DNA from: an uncultured Oscillospiraceae bacterium
Lineage (GTDB): Bacteria > Bacillota > Clostridia > Oscillospirales > Ruminococcaceae
Length of the DNA stretch: 64,000 bases
Assembly (NCBI GenBank): GCA_900539695.1
Contig: UQDG01000011.1
Location: 1 to 64,000, forward strand
Reading direction: 5' to 3'
The translations under genes were made by a program, and so were the position numbers. How positions within the stretch are numbered: the first letter of the stretch is position 1; the number at the start of each line of letters is the position of its first letter. Below the pieces are notes generated by a model. That model made no database searches. It worked only from the letters and a program-made list of their open reading frames with translations, and was not told where the DNA came from. Shown one piece after another: positions 51,714-60,213 of the stretch.

Positions 51714-54668
51714 ATGACGATTCAACGCCAAAAACAGAACAATAGCGCTCTCTGGCTGGTGCTGGGGGGCGCTTTTGTGCTGCGTATGATCCTGGCTGGG
51801 GTGACCGAGGGCTACCCCTACGATATGAGCTGCTTTGTGGCCTGGGGCGAAAAGCTGCTGGCCGACGGCCCCGCCGGTTTTTACAGCGGGGGCTATTTTG
51901 CCGACTACCCGCCCGGCTACCTGTTTGTGCTGGGTTTGGTGGCGCTGGTACGCCAAATTTTTGCTATACCCTACGAGGCCGGGATGACCTACGTGCTGCT
52001 GGCCGTGGTGCCCAGCCTGTGCGATTGCGCCGCCGCCGCGCTGGTGTGGCATATTGGCCGGGAAAAGCTGCCCGAAAGCCGCCTGCCGCTGCTGCTGGCC
52101 GCCTTTGTAGCCTTTGACCCGCTGCTGCTGTTTGACACAGCGGTGTGGAAGCAGATCGACGGGGCGTTTGCCCTGCCGCTGCTGCTATGCTTTTATCTGC
52201 TGGAAAAACGACGCTACCTGCCCGCGGCGGTGCTGTACGGCGTGGCGCTGGCCATTAAGCCCCAGGCGCTGCTGTTTGGGCCGGTGCTGGCCGTGTGTTT
52301 TTTGGCGGCCATCGTGCAGGAAGAAAACCGCTTCCGCGCGTTTTTGCGCTGCTTCGGCGGTGCGGCGCTGGCGCTGTTCCCGCCGCTGGCGCTGGGCCTG
52401 CCTTACTTTGGCCTGACCAATTTGCTGCCGAAGCTGCTGGAAAAATATGCCGGTACAGCGGCAAGTTACCCCTACGCCACCATCAACGGTTTTAACTGGC
52501 TGGCGGCGCTGGGGGGCAACTGGGCACCGCTGGACAACACCGTGCTGCTGGGCATCACCTGGAAACAGCTGGGCTTTTTCAACATTTTGCTGGTCACGCT
52601 GGGGCTGGTGTACCTGGCGGCGCACAGCGTGCGGGAGGGCCGCTTCTCGCCGCTGCTGCTGGCGGCCTATTACGGGTTGGGCATTTTTACGCTGGCTCAC
52701 TGCATGCACGAGCGCTACATGGTGCCCGGCGTACTGCTGACCCTGCTGGCTGCCGCGCACTGGGATGATATCCGCCTCTACGCGGCAGGCTTTGGCATGT
52801 CGCTGACGGGGTTCTTGAATTTAAGCACCGTTTACAGCCTGACCGGCTCCGATGACGAATGGCTGACCAGCGCGACCAGCTCCAGCGTAGCGATTTTGGT
52901 CGGCCTGGCCGAGACTGTCTGTTTTGTGCTGCTGCTGTTTGCGGTGTGGGATATTGCCGTGCACGGCCACGCTCTGCCGCTGCCCGCCCGCAAGGCGGAA
53001 GAGGCGGCACCCCCCGCAATACCGGCCCCCCAGCCCAAGTGGCAGCAAAAAGAGCTGCTGGCCATGCTGGCGCTGACGGCGGCGACTGCTGTGGTAAGCT
53101 TTACGTACCTGGGCAGCCTTACCGCGCCGCAGAGCCCGCTGGATGCCGCCGACACGACCCTGACCGAATCCGTGACCCTGCAGGGGGACACGGCGGCGCT
53201 GTGGGTGTACCCGGGCATCTCCTACGGTGGGCGGATGACCGTGACCGACGCTGCAGGCACGACCGTTTATGAGAAAGAACTGGACTACAGCACCTGCTTC
53301 AGCTGGACATCGGTGGAATTGTACGCCGACGCGGGCGAAGTTTTCCACATTACGGTGGAAAACGCGCAGCTGTTTGAGCTGGCGTTCCGCGATGCGGACG
53401 GCGCGCTGGTGCTGGTAACGGGTGGTGGGGCCCTGTTTGATGAGCAGGACGCCGTGCCCGAGGCCATCAGCCAGCTGAACAGTATGTATTTCGACGAAAT
53501 CTACCATGGCCGCACGGGGTACGAGCAGCTGCACCGCCTGCCGGTCTACGAAACGACCCACCCGCCGCTGGGCAAGGATTTTATCATGCTGGGCATTGCG
53601 TTGTTTGGCATGACGGCCTTTGGCTGGCGCTTTGCGGGCACGCTGTTTGGTGTGCTGCTGGTGCCGCTGGCCTGGTGCTTTGTGCGCCGCCTGACCCGCC
53701 GCCCCTGGGCGGCCGCCATGGCAGGTGTGCTGCTGGCGCTGGACTTTATGCGCTTCTCCCAAAGCCGGTTGGCGACCATTGATATTTATGGCACTTTTTT
53801 CATCCTGCTGGGGGCTTACTTTATGCTGTGGTATTGCCAGCAGGTGCTGACGGTGGGCGTGAACGGCGCCGTCCTGCCCATGTTTTTGGGCGGGCTGGCC
53901 TTTGGCCTGGGCTGCGCATCCAAGTGGACCGGCATTTACGCCGGGGCCGGGCTGGCGGTGCTGTACCTGGGCGCGCTGTACGCCCGCTGGCGGCAGGGCA
54001 AGCCGGGCTTTGCCCAGGAGTTCCGCACCGCATTTTTGGGCGGTGTAGTGTTTTATGTGGTGATGCCGCTGTGCATTTACATTGCATCTTACCTGCCGTA
54101 CTGGTGGCGCGACCACAGTTTTGGTCTGGCTGACTGGTGGCGGTGCCAGGTCTCGATGTACAATTACCACTCCACGCTGGAGGCGACCCACCCGTTTGAG
54201 AGCCGCTGGTATACCTGGCTGCTGGGCCTGCGCCCGGTGTGGTATTACCGCAACGGATACCTGCCCGCAGGCCTGAAGGCCAGCATTGCGGGCATGGCTG
54301 GGCCGGTGATCTGGCTGGGCGGCCTGGCGGCGCTGTTGTGGCTGCTGTGGCGGCAGGTTTCGGGCCGGGGCACCCGCGCGGGGGCTGGGGTGCTGATCTT
54401 GTACGGCACGCAGCTGATCCCCTGGATGCTGGTGACCCGGTGTACCTTCCTATACCATTATTTCCCCAGTTCGATGTTCTGTCTGGCGGCGCTTTCGCTG
54501 GTGCTGGCCATGACGAAAGATCAGCGCCGGGCCAGGCGCCTGGGCGCTGCGCTGTGCGCAGCGGCGCTGGTGCTGTTTGTGTGGTATTACCCGGCCCTCT
54601 CCGGCCTGCCCACCGCCGCCTGGCATGCCGACCTGCTGAACATTTTACCGAGCTTTGGATTTTATTGA
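51714..54668 (+). CDS. Double GT-C protein: GT-C half fused to GT39 (PMT-like) half
   Basis: 984 aa with about 20 helices. Residues 1 to about 430 form a GT-C-like unit (GYPYDMSCFVAWGEKL and YFADYPPGYL in the first outer loop). After an outer beta-rich segment (about 465-590), a second unit starts with FDEIYHGRTGYEQL and THPPLGK, the DE-type signature of dolichyl-phosphate-mannose protein mannosyltransferases (GT39). Expected role: transfer of sugars from polyprenyl phosphate to proteins or glycans outside the cell. No acceptor is known. The stop is followed by a family A element. Confidence 0.85.
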   Translation: MTIQRQKQNNSALWLVLGGAFVLRMILAGVTEGYPYDMSCFVAWGEKLLADGPAGFYSGGYFADYPPGYLFVLGLVALVRQIFAIPYEAGMTYVLLAVVPSLCDCAAAALVWHIGREKLPESRLPLLLAAFVAFDPLLLFDTAVWKQIDGAFALPLLLCFYLLEKRRYLPAAVLYGVALAIKPQALLFGPVLAVCFLAAIVQEENRFRAFLRCFGGAALALFPPLALGLPYFGLTNLLPKLLEKYAGTAASYPYATINGFNWLAALGGNWAPLDNTVLLGITWKQLGFFNILLVTLGLVYLAAHSVREGRFSPLLLAAYYGLGIFTLAHCMHERYMVPGVLLTLLAAAHWDDIRLYAAGFGMSLTGFLNLSTVYSLTGSDDEWLTSATSSSVAILVGLAETVCFVLLLFAVWDIAVHGHALPLPARKAEEAAPPAIPAPQPKWQQKELLAMLALTAATAVVSFTYLGSLTAPQSPLDAADTTLTESVTLQGDTAALWVYPGISYGGRMTVTDAAGTTVYEKELDYSTCFSWTSVELYADAGEVFHITVENAQLFELAFRDADGALVLVTGGGALFDEQDAVPEAISQLNSMYFDEIYHGRTGYEQLHRLPVYETTHPPLGKDFIMLGIALFGMTAFGWRFAGTLFGVLLVPLAWCFVRRLTRRPWAAAMAGVLLALDFMRFSQSRLATIDIYGTFFILLGAYFMLWYCQQVLTVGVNGAVLPMFLGGLAFGLGCASKWTGIYAGAGLAVLYLGALYARWRQGKPGFAQEFRTAFLGGVVFYVVMPLCIYIASYLPYWWRDHSFGLADWWRCQVSMYNYHSTLEATHPFESRWYTWLLGLRPVWYYRNGYLPAGLKASIAGMAGPVIWLGGLAALLWLLWRQVSGRGTRAGAGVLILYGTQLIPWMLVTRCTFLYHYFPSSMFCLAALSLVLAMTKDQRRARRLGAALCAAALVLFVWYYPALSGLPTAAWHADLLNILPSFGFY

Positions 54669-54669
54669 C

Positions 54670-54720
54670 GGGGGTTTTGTTCCTTTCTTGAAAGAAAGGA
54701 ACCGAAAGAACTTTTAATAT
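54670..54720 (+). repeat. 3' stem-loop element, family A, copy 3
   Basis: GGGGGTTTTG, TTCCTTTCTTGAAAGAAAGG hairpin and the tail CCGAAAGAACTTTTAATA, 1-2 bases after the stop. Nearly identical to the copy after deoC. Confidence 0.8.
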
Positions 54721-54728
54721 AATAGAAT

Positions 54729-54779
54729 AAAAATAACCTGTGTACGTGGGAAATGTGATCCGGTACACAGGTTATTTTA
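54729..54779 (+). terminator. Terminator of the double GT-C gene
   Basis: AAATAACCTGTGTAC pairs with GTACACAGGTTATTT. Confidence 0.85.
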
Positions 54780-54792
54780 TTTAAGGGGCAAG

Positions 54793-54820
54793 CGGGGTGT
54801 CGGGGACGCCGCCCCCTATA
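54793..54820. repeat. Family D repeat, partial copy 5
   Basis: GGGGTGTCGGGGACGCCGCC followed by CCCTATA, close to the first half of the copy at 32448. Confidence 0.5.
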
Positions 54821-54839
54821 AATAGGGTTTTATTATTTG

Positions 54840-54864
54840 TAAAATCACATGTATATGTGATTTT
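54840..54864 (-). terminator. Hairpin after the PFK gene
   Basis: AAAATCACA-TGTATA-TGTGATTTT perfect inverted repeat, downstream of the family A element of the minus-strand PFK gene. Confidence 0.6.
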
Positions 54865-54865
54865 G

Positions 54866-54915
54866 ATGAAAGTTTCTTTGCTTACTTTCTTTTCAAAGAA
54901 AGTAAGGCAACCCCC
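54866..54915 (-). repeat. 3' stem-loop element, family A, copy 4
   Basis: On the minus strand: GGGGGTTGCC, TTACTTTCTTTGAAAAGAAAG and GTAAG, then the tail CAAAGAAACTTTCAT. It begins 1-2 bases after the stop of the PFK gene. Confidence 0.7.
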
Positions 54916-54916
54916 A

Positions 54917-56152
54917 TTAGGCTTCGGGCAGGTAGATGTGGTGGGGGAGACCCTCGACGTAGATGGGGGTGAGTTCGGCCTGGACGAGGGGCAGGGCGTA
55001 GGCCAGGAACTCGTCGGTCATGGCGGTGTGGTCGGCATTGACCCATTCCAGAGGGACCTTCTTTTCCAGGTTGGCGACCTCACTGATAGGATGCAGGCTG
55101 GTGCCGCACTGGTACGGTGCGTTGGAGATGCGGTCCAGGGCGACCATCTCGCCGGTATGACCCTCAAAGGCGGCCTTGGCGGCGGCACCGCCCACCTGGT
55201 ACGCCTCGGTGATGTCGGTGCGGCTGGTCAGGTGGCCGGCGCAGCGCTGCAGGGTCGAAAGCTCGATGCAGCGGGTCTTGGTGTCCAGACGGCGGGCCAC
55301 CGTGTTGGCCAGGAAACGGGCCGTGCCGGTCAGGGTCTTGTGACCGAAAGCGTCCACTGCGTGGACATCATCGGCCAGCTCGCAGACGTAGCGGCCGTCC
55401 TCCAGCTTGACGCCCTCGGAGACGGCGATGACGATGGAGGGCTTCTCTTTCTGCATGCGCTCGATCTTTTCGACAAAATGATCGACGTTGAAGGGGACTT
55501 CCGGCAGGCAGATCATGTCCACGCCCTCACAATCCTCGGCCTTGGCCAGGGCAGCGGCGGCGGTCAGCCAACCGGCATTGCGGCCCATGATCTCCACAAT
55601 GGTGACGTACTTGGTGCCGTACACCGTGGCGTCACGGATGATCTCTTTCATGACAACGCCGATATATTTGGCGGCGCTACCGTAGCCGGGGGTGTGGTCA
55701 GTGACCATCAGGTCGTTGTCGATGGTCTTGGGCACGCCCATAAAGCGGATCTCGCTGCCGATATGGGCGCCGTAGTCGGCCAGCTTGCCGATGGTGTCCA
55801 TCGAGTCGTTGCCGCCGATGTAGAAGAAATAGCCGATGTCCAGCTCTTTCAAGATCTCGAACAGCTGGATGTAGACGGCCTCGCCCTCGGGGGTGTGCCA
55901 ATCCGGTAGCTTGTAGCGGCAGCTGCCCAGATAGCTGGACGGCGTGCGCTTGAGCAGCTCAATGTCCAGGGCGGTCTTGAGCTTTTCGTCCAGCACGCAG
56001 GTGCGGCGCTCCAGCAGACCCGCCACGCCGTGCAGCATGCCGTAGACCTTGCCGGCACCGCGGCGCTTGCAGCTCTCATACACGCCGGCCAGGCTGGCAT
56101 TGATGACCGAAGTGGGACCGCCGGACTGACCGACGATTGCATTTTTTGCCAT
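54917..56152 (-). CDS. 6-phosphofructokinase, probably PPi-dependent (copy 2)
   Basis: 411 aa. Phosphorylates fructose 6-phosphate. GGNDS at 113-117 and PKTIDND at 141-147: Asp in place of the Gly of ATP enzymes, and the Lys before TIDND, both point to pyrophosphate as donor. MGRNAGW at 189-195 is the substrate segment. AGGAGG precedes the ATG at 56152; the long open frame beyond is not coding. It follows a paralogue in tandem. Confidence 0.9.
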   Translation of the reverse strand: MAKNAIVGQSGGPTSVINASLAGVYESCKRRGAGKVYGMLHGVAGLLERRTCVLDEKLKTALDIELLKRTPSSYLGSCRYKLPDWHTPEGEAVYIQLFEILKELDIGYFFYIGGNDSMDTIGKLADYGAHIGSEIRFMGVPKTIDNDLMVTDHTPGYGSAAKYIGVVMKEIIRDATVYGTKYVTIVEIMGRNAGWLTAAAALAKAEDCEGVDMICLPEVPFNVDHFVEKIERMQKEKPSIVIAVSEGVKLEDGRYVCELADDVHAVDAFGHKTLTGTARFLANTVARRLDTKTRCIELSTLQRCAGHLTSRTDITEAYQVGGAAAKAAFEGHTGEMVALDRISNAPYQCGTSLHPISEVANLEKKVPLEWVNADHTAMTDEFLAYALPLVQAELTPIYVEGLPHHIYLPEA

Positions 56153-56496
56153 AGTTTCTCCTCCTGCAATTTCCATGGGGTGGGTTGCGCTGCGGGCACG
56201 TTCCGGCAGCGCACGATAATTGTCATGTTTAGTGTACCATGGAGTACACTTTTTTTCTATTGCAGGAGTTGCCGAAAATTTGTACGTATCTTTGTATAAC
56301 TTTGCGTTCCACAGTGCGGAACGTGCTTTGCGGGATGGATGGGGCTGTATGGAAAAAAATTCCGCAGTATGGAATATTTGTGCCATGTGGCAGGACAAAA
56401 TGAGTGCTGAAACCTTGCAAAAATTGCGCGGGAAGGTTGACTTTCGGCAAGGGAAATAAACTTTTTGCGACGAAATTGTGCGGTATGACGGAAAAT
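56153..56496. other. Intergenic region between the two PFK genes
   Basis: AT-rich relative to its surroundings, no gene. It holds the inverted repeat AGTGTAC-CATGGA-GTACACT (56231-56250), which may be an operator upstream of the second PFK gene. No clear promoter pair could be fixed. Confidence 0.45.
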
Positions 56497-56530
56497 AGAA
56501 AAAGCCCACCCCAAAAGGGGCGGGCAAAGT
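56497..56530 (-). terminator. Terminator of PFK copy 1
   Basis: Minus strand GCCCGCCCC-TTTT-GGGGTGGGC followed by TTTTTC, right after the stop at 56537. Confidence 0.85.
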
Positions 56531-56536
56531 GCAAAA

Positions 56537-57760
56537 TCAATCCAGATGAATATGCCGCGGCACACCGTTGATGTAGATGGGGGTCAGCTCGGCCTGGATC
56601 AGGGGGCGGGCGTAACGCTCAAAATTGGCGTTGACGTGCATGCCGTCGGCGGTGATCCACTCGTCGGGGACCTTCTTCTCAAAGTTGGCGACCTGGGTCA
56701 CGTCGACCATCTTGGTCTCGATGCGGTAGGGCTGGTCGCTCAGGCGCTTGATGGCGGACATCTTGGCGGTCTCGCCGCGCACGGCGGCTTCCACAGCGGC
56801 ACCGCCCACCTGGTAGGCCTCGGTCACGTCGGTGCGGCTGGCCAGGTGGCTGGCGCAGCGCTGCAGGGTCGAGAACTCGATGGCGCGGGTCTTGCAGCCC
56901 AGGCGGACGCGGATCAGGTCGGCCAGGTAGCGGCTGGTGCCGCTCAGGATGGCCTTGTGGCCGAAGGCGTCCAGCTGACCGGCGGTGGAGACCAGGTCGC
57001 ACAGGAAGACACCGTCCTTATTTTTAACGCCCTCGCTGGCGGCAATGATGACATTGTGGCGCTCTTTTTCCAGCTCGGCGACGCGGGCCAGGAAGGCTTC
57101 CTCGTCAAAGGGGCGCTCCGGTAGCAGGATCAGGTCGGGACCGTTGCAGTCCGGGCCGGCGGCCAGGCTGGAGGCAGCGGCCAGCCAGCCGGTGTGGCGG
57201 CCCATGATCTCGGCCACCGTCACGCTGCGCAGGTCGTAGACGCTGGAATCGCAGATGACTTCCTTTAAAATAGTAGCGATGTACTTGGCGGCGCTGCCGT
57301 AGCCGGGGGTGTGGTCGGTCAGCAGCAGGTCGTTGTCGATGGTTTTGGGCACGCCGATGAAGCGGATCTCGCTGCCGATGGTCTTGCCGTAGGCGGACAG
57401 CTTGGAGATGGTATCCATCGAGTCGTTGCCGCCAATGTAGAACACGGCACCGATGTCGTACTGCTTGAACAGGTCAAACAGCTGCACAAAGGGGGCCTCG
57501 TCTACATCGGGCTGGGGCAGCTTGTGGCGGCAGCTGCCCAGGAAGCTGGACGGCGTGCGCTTCAGCAGCTCAATGTCCATTTTGTCGGAAAGGACCGCGT
57601 CCAGATCGACGAGCTTGCCTTCCAGCACACCGGCGATGCCGTACTGCATGCCGTAGACGTGCTCGGCACCGCAGGCCTTGGCGGTCTCGTAGACGCCTGC
57701 CAGGCTGGAGTTGATGACGGCAGTGGGACCACCCGACTGCCCGACCAATACGTTTTTCAT
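56537..57760 (-). CDS. 6-phosphofructokinase, probably PPi-dependent (copy 1)
   Basis: 407 aa, parallel to the product of 54917-56152 along its whole length, with the same IGGNDSMDT and PKTIDND determinants. It has a promoter at its own start, a ribosome binding site GAGGTG, and its own terminator, so the two copies can be controlled separately. The N- and C-terminal ends differ from copy 2 (ends RHIHLD rather than HHIYLPEA). Confidence 0.9.
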   Translation of the reverse strand: MKNVLVGQSGGPTAVINSSLAGVYETAKACGAEHVYGMQYGIAGVLEGKLVDLDAVLSDKMDIELLKRTPSSFLGSCRHKLPQPDVDEAPFVQLFDLFKQYDIGAVFYIGGNDSMDTISKLSAYGKTIGSEIRFIGVPKTIDNDLLLTDHTPGYGSAAKYIATILKEVICDSSVYDLRSVTVAEIMGRHTGWLAAASSLAAGPDCNGPDLILLPERPFDEEAFLARVAELEKERHNVIIAASEGVKNKDGVFLCDLVSTAGQLDAFGHKAILSGTSRYLADLIRVRLGCKTRAIEFSTLQRCASHLASRTDVTEAYQVGGAAVEAAVRGETAKMSAIKRLSDQPYRIETKMVDVTQVANFEKKVPDEWITADGMHVNANFERYARPLIQAELTPIYINGVPRHIHLD

Positions 57761-57775
57761 GGAACACCTCATTGA

Positions 57776-57803
57776 TTTATAATGTGTATTTTTAACGGTG
57801 CAA
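57776..57803 (-). promoter_or_regulatory. Promoter of PFK copy 1
   Basis: Minus strand TTGCAC (57798-57803), 16 bases, TATAAA (57776-57781). The -35 lies in the end of the HAD gene. Confidence 0.5.
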
Positions 57804-58622
57804 AGCATATTTCTCGATGGCCAAGGCGACGCCGTCGTGGTTATTGTCCGCAGTGACGGCATCGGCGGCAGCGAGGATCTCCTGCGTGGCGTTGCCCATG
57901 GCTACGCCCAAACCGGCATCCTCGATCATCGAAAGGTCGTTGCCGGAATCGCCCACGGCCATGACCTGGTCACGGCGCAGACCCAGCTTTTCGGCCAGGG
58001 CCAGCAGGCCGCTGCCCTTGGTAACGCCGGGGGCGTTCAGCTCGATGTTGCTGCCCAGGCTGCTGGTGGCCTCTACGTCCGGGCAGGCGGCCAGCACGGC
58101 GCGCCAGGCCTCGTCCCGCAGCTCCACTTTGGGGTACATGACGCTGAATTTTTCCACCTGGCCGACCTTCTCCTGCAGGACGGTGCGCAGGTCAGGGACC
58201 TCGATGCGGGTCTTGCGGAAGTAGTCCCGCATGTTTTCCGGCACCAGCACGTCGATGAGGTCGTTGTCGGCCTTGGTGGCGTAGCTTTTGCCGCCCACAA
58301 ACAGGCTGAACACGCCGCCGAAGGGCTTGAGCGCATCATAGACCCGCAGCGAAGCCTCCAGCGAGAAGGGCTGGTCGACGATATGCTCGCCGGTGCGCAT
58401 GTCTACCACCGAGGCCCCGTTGGAGATCAGCGCGTAGTGTACGCCGGGGATGCCGGTGAACGCCTGGGGTACGCCGGTGGCGGTGCGGCCGGTGGCGGGC
58501 AGCACAATGATGCCTGCCTGTACGGCGGCCTCGATAGCAGCCAGGTTGCGCGGGCTGATGTGTTTGGCATCGTCAAAAACCGTGCCGTCCAGATCCAGGC
58601 CGATTAAGCGGATGTCCTGCAT
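57792..58622 (-). CDS. Cof-type HAD-IIB family hydrolase
   Basis: 276 aa. Motif I DLDGTVFDD, motif II PATGRT, a type IIB cap in the middle, and the late GDSGNDLSM plus ADNNHDGVA. These cytoplasmic phosphatases act on sugar phosphates and similar metabolites. The frame is open upstream through a family B element, but the ATG at 58622 after GGGAG is the true start. Confidence 0.93.
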   Translation of the reverse strand: MQDIRLIGLDLDGTVFDDAKHISPRNLAAIEAAVQAGIIVLPATGRTATGVPQAFTGIPGVHYALISNGASVVDMRTGEHIVDQPFSLEASLRVYDALKPFGGVFSLFVGGKSYATKADNDLIDVLVPENMRDYFRKTRIEVPDLRTVLQEKVGQVEKFSVMYPKVELRDEAWRAVLAACPDVEATSSLGSNIELNAPGVTKGSGLLALAEKLGLRRDQVMAVGDSGNDLSMIEDAGLGVAMGNATQEILAAADAVTADNNHDGVALAIEKYALHR

Positions 58623-58639
58623 AGATTTACCACTCCCTT

Positions 58640-58741
58640 GGGCAACCCAGCACAATTCGCGCCCTATGGGCTTAAGCACCGCTCCGGCGGCTGGTACACC
58701 TCGCTCGCCGTATCGGTACTTAGAATTATGCCGTGTTACCC
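58640..58741 (-). repeat. Miniature inverted-repeat element, family B, short form (copy 2)
   Basis: 102 bp. Inverted ends GGGCAACCCAGCACAATTC and GAATTATGCCGTGTTACCC. It matches the outer parts of the copies at 37763 and 61786 but lacks their central 70 or so bases. It lies between the HAD gene and its promoter, so it is part of the mRNA leader. Confidence 0.75.
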
Positions 58742-58752
58742 TTAACCATCTA

Positions 58753-58781
58753 AGTGTACCGCAAATGCGGAATAATTGCAA
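58753..58781 (-). promoter_or_regulatory. Promoter of the HAD gene
   Basis: Minus strand TTGCAA (58776-58781), 17 bases, TACACT (58753-58758). The -35 is shared with the + strand promoter. Confidence 0.65.
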
Positions 58782-58804
58782 GACGACGTGGGGTGTGGTA
58801 GAAT
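58776..58804 (+). promoter_or_regulatory. Promoter of the DUF1624 gene
   Basis: TTGCAA (58776-58781), 17 bases, TAGAAT (58799-58804). The palindromic -35 serves both directions. Confidence 0.6.
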
Positions 58805-58833
58805 AAATAAAAACATTTTGTAAGGAACACGCC

Positions 58834-58973
58834 AAAAGGCCCCCCTTGTGCAAAGGGGGCTCCGCGAAGCGGTGGGGGATTGTGGCCTTGCGGGTGTAGA
58901 CCGAATGGCCTGGTGAACGGGACGATCCCTCAGTCACCTTCGGTGACAGCTCCCTTTACACAAGGGAGCCTTT
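58834..58973. repeat. Dispersed inverted-repeat element, family C, copy 2
   Basis: 140 bp with inverted ends AAAGGCCCCCCTTGTGCAAA (left) and the complement of AAAGGCTCCCTTGTGTAAAG (right), and inner hairpins such as GTCACC-TTC-GGTGAC. It lies in the leader of the DUF1624 gene. Confidence 0.7.
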
Positions 58974-59000
58974 AAGCGGTTGCGATAAAAGGAAAAACCA

Positions 59001-59744
59001 ATGACAAAACAACGTTTATGGCAGCTGGATGCGCTGCGGGGGCTGGCACTGCTGAATATGCTGGCCTACCACGCGATGTACGATTGGGTGTATGTGTTTG
59101 GCCATGCCGGCAGCTGGTATAATATCGGCGCGCCGGGGTGCCATGTGTGGCAGCAGTATATCTGCTGGAGCTTTATTTTGCTCTCCGGCTACAGCTTTAC
59201 GCTGGCCCGCCGCCCGCTGAAAAATGGGCTGATCGCGGCCGGGTGCGCTGCGGTGCTGACCGTGGTGACGGTGGGGTTCATGCCGTCGGAGAGCATCTGG
59301 TTCGGTGTACTGCACTTAAACGCTGCCGCTGTGCTGCTGAGCTGCCTGATGAAGCCGCTGTTGGACAAAATACCCGCTGTGCCGGGGCTGATAGGCAGCG
59401 CCATGCTGTTTGCGCTGACCAATCAACTGCCCTGGGGCTGGCTGGGGTTTGAACGGTGGCACATTGCTGCGCTGCCTGCCGGGTGGTATGATGCCAACCT
59501 GTTCTGGCTGGGGCTGCCGGACCTGACGCGGTTTAGCTCGGCGGATTATTTCCCCATTCTGCCATGGGTGTTTTTGTTCTGGTGCGGGCTGTTTCTGGCG
59601 CGGCTATGGCGGCCGCGCGCGGGGCAGGCACCGGCGGCGTTGCAGCCGCTGTGCGCGATAGGCGGCCGGACGCTGCTGGTTTACATGCTGCACCAGCCGG
59701 TAATTTACGGCATTTTGTGGTTGTGGACGTCCCTGCGTGGTTGA
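59001..59744 (+). CDS. DUF1624 / heparan-alpha-glucosaminide acetyltransferase-like membrane protein
   Basis: 247 aa, seven to eight helices. RLWQLDALRGLALLNMLAYHAMYDW opens the chain: this is the typical start of the acyltransferase-like DUF1624 family, with an acceptor His in the first helix region. HQPVIYG near the end also fits. Such proteins move an acyl group across the membrane to a sugar. A role in acetylating a surface glycan would fit the window, but is inference. Confidence 0.9.
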   Translation: MTKQRLWQLDALRGLALLNMLAYHAMYDWVYVFGHAGSWYNIGAPGCHVWQQYICWSFILLSGYSFTLARRPLKNGLIAAGCAAVLTVVTVGFMPSESIWFGVLHLNAAAVLLSCLMKPLLDKIPAVPGLIGSAMLFALTNQLPWGWLGFERWHIAALPAGWYDANLFWLGLPDLTRFSSADYFPILPWVFLFWCGLFLARLWRPRAGQAPAALQPLCAIGGRTLLVYMLHQPVIYGILWLWTSLRG

Positions 59745-59811
59745 TAGTTTGTGGAAAAACGGAAAATTTGTTAAAAATTTAAAAACGACCCCCTTTCGGC
59801 GAAAAATAGTG

Positions 59812-59841
59812 TTGACAGAGACGGGAACTATATAGTATAAT
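59812..59841 (+). promoter_or_regulatory. Promoter of rpsU
   Basis: TTGACA (59812-59817), 18 bases, TATAAT (59836-59841): both boxes match consensus. Confidence 0.9.
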
Positions 59842-59904
59842 TGCTGTTACTGGTTAATGTTTTTGACCGGCAAACTCCTGTCTCAGGTCAAGGGAGGGAA
59901 GAAG

Positions 59905-60081
59905 ATGTCGGAGATCCGTGTCAAAGAGGGCGAGTCCCTCGAGAGCGCACTGCGCCGTTTTAAGCGCAGCACTGCTCGCAGCGGCGTGTTGGCTGAGGTT
60001 CGCAAGCGCGAGGCTTATGAGAAGCCGTCCGTTAAGCGTAAGAAGAAGTCCGAGGCTGCCCGCAAGCGCAAGTTTAAGTAA
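59905..60081 (+). CDS. rpsU: 30S ribosomal protein S21
   Basis: 58 aa, normal length. [21 protein letters not shown] and a Lys/Arg-rich C-terminus ([15 protein letters not shown]) identify S21. AAGGGAGGGAAG precedes the ATG at 59905. The consensus promoter and the terminator make it a single-gene unit. Confidence 0.98.
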   Translation: MSEIRVKEGESLESALRRFKRSTARSGVLAEVRKREAYEKPSVKRKKKSEAARKRKFK

Positions 60082-60103
60082 GGTTTCTTACCAATGAACG
60101 ACT

Positions 60104-60143
60104 GTGCAGACCCGCGCAATGCGCGGGTCTGCACTTTTTTCTT
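60104..60143 (+). terminator. Terminator of rpsU
   Basis: TGCAGACCCGCGCA-ATGCGCGGGTCTGCA, then TTTTTTC. Confidence 0.95.
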
Positions 60144-60213
60144 GCGCTGCGCGATGCGCAGTGCGCAAAGAAGGGGTTCGTCGCTTGTGGCTGTTGGCTG
60201 ACGAGAAAGTGGC

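Noticed and set aside
57792-58937. A longer HAD protein starting at 58937
   Set aside because: The extra N-terminus is encoded by the family B element and a promoter region; the ATG at 58622 gives the normal HAD start.
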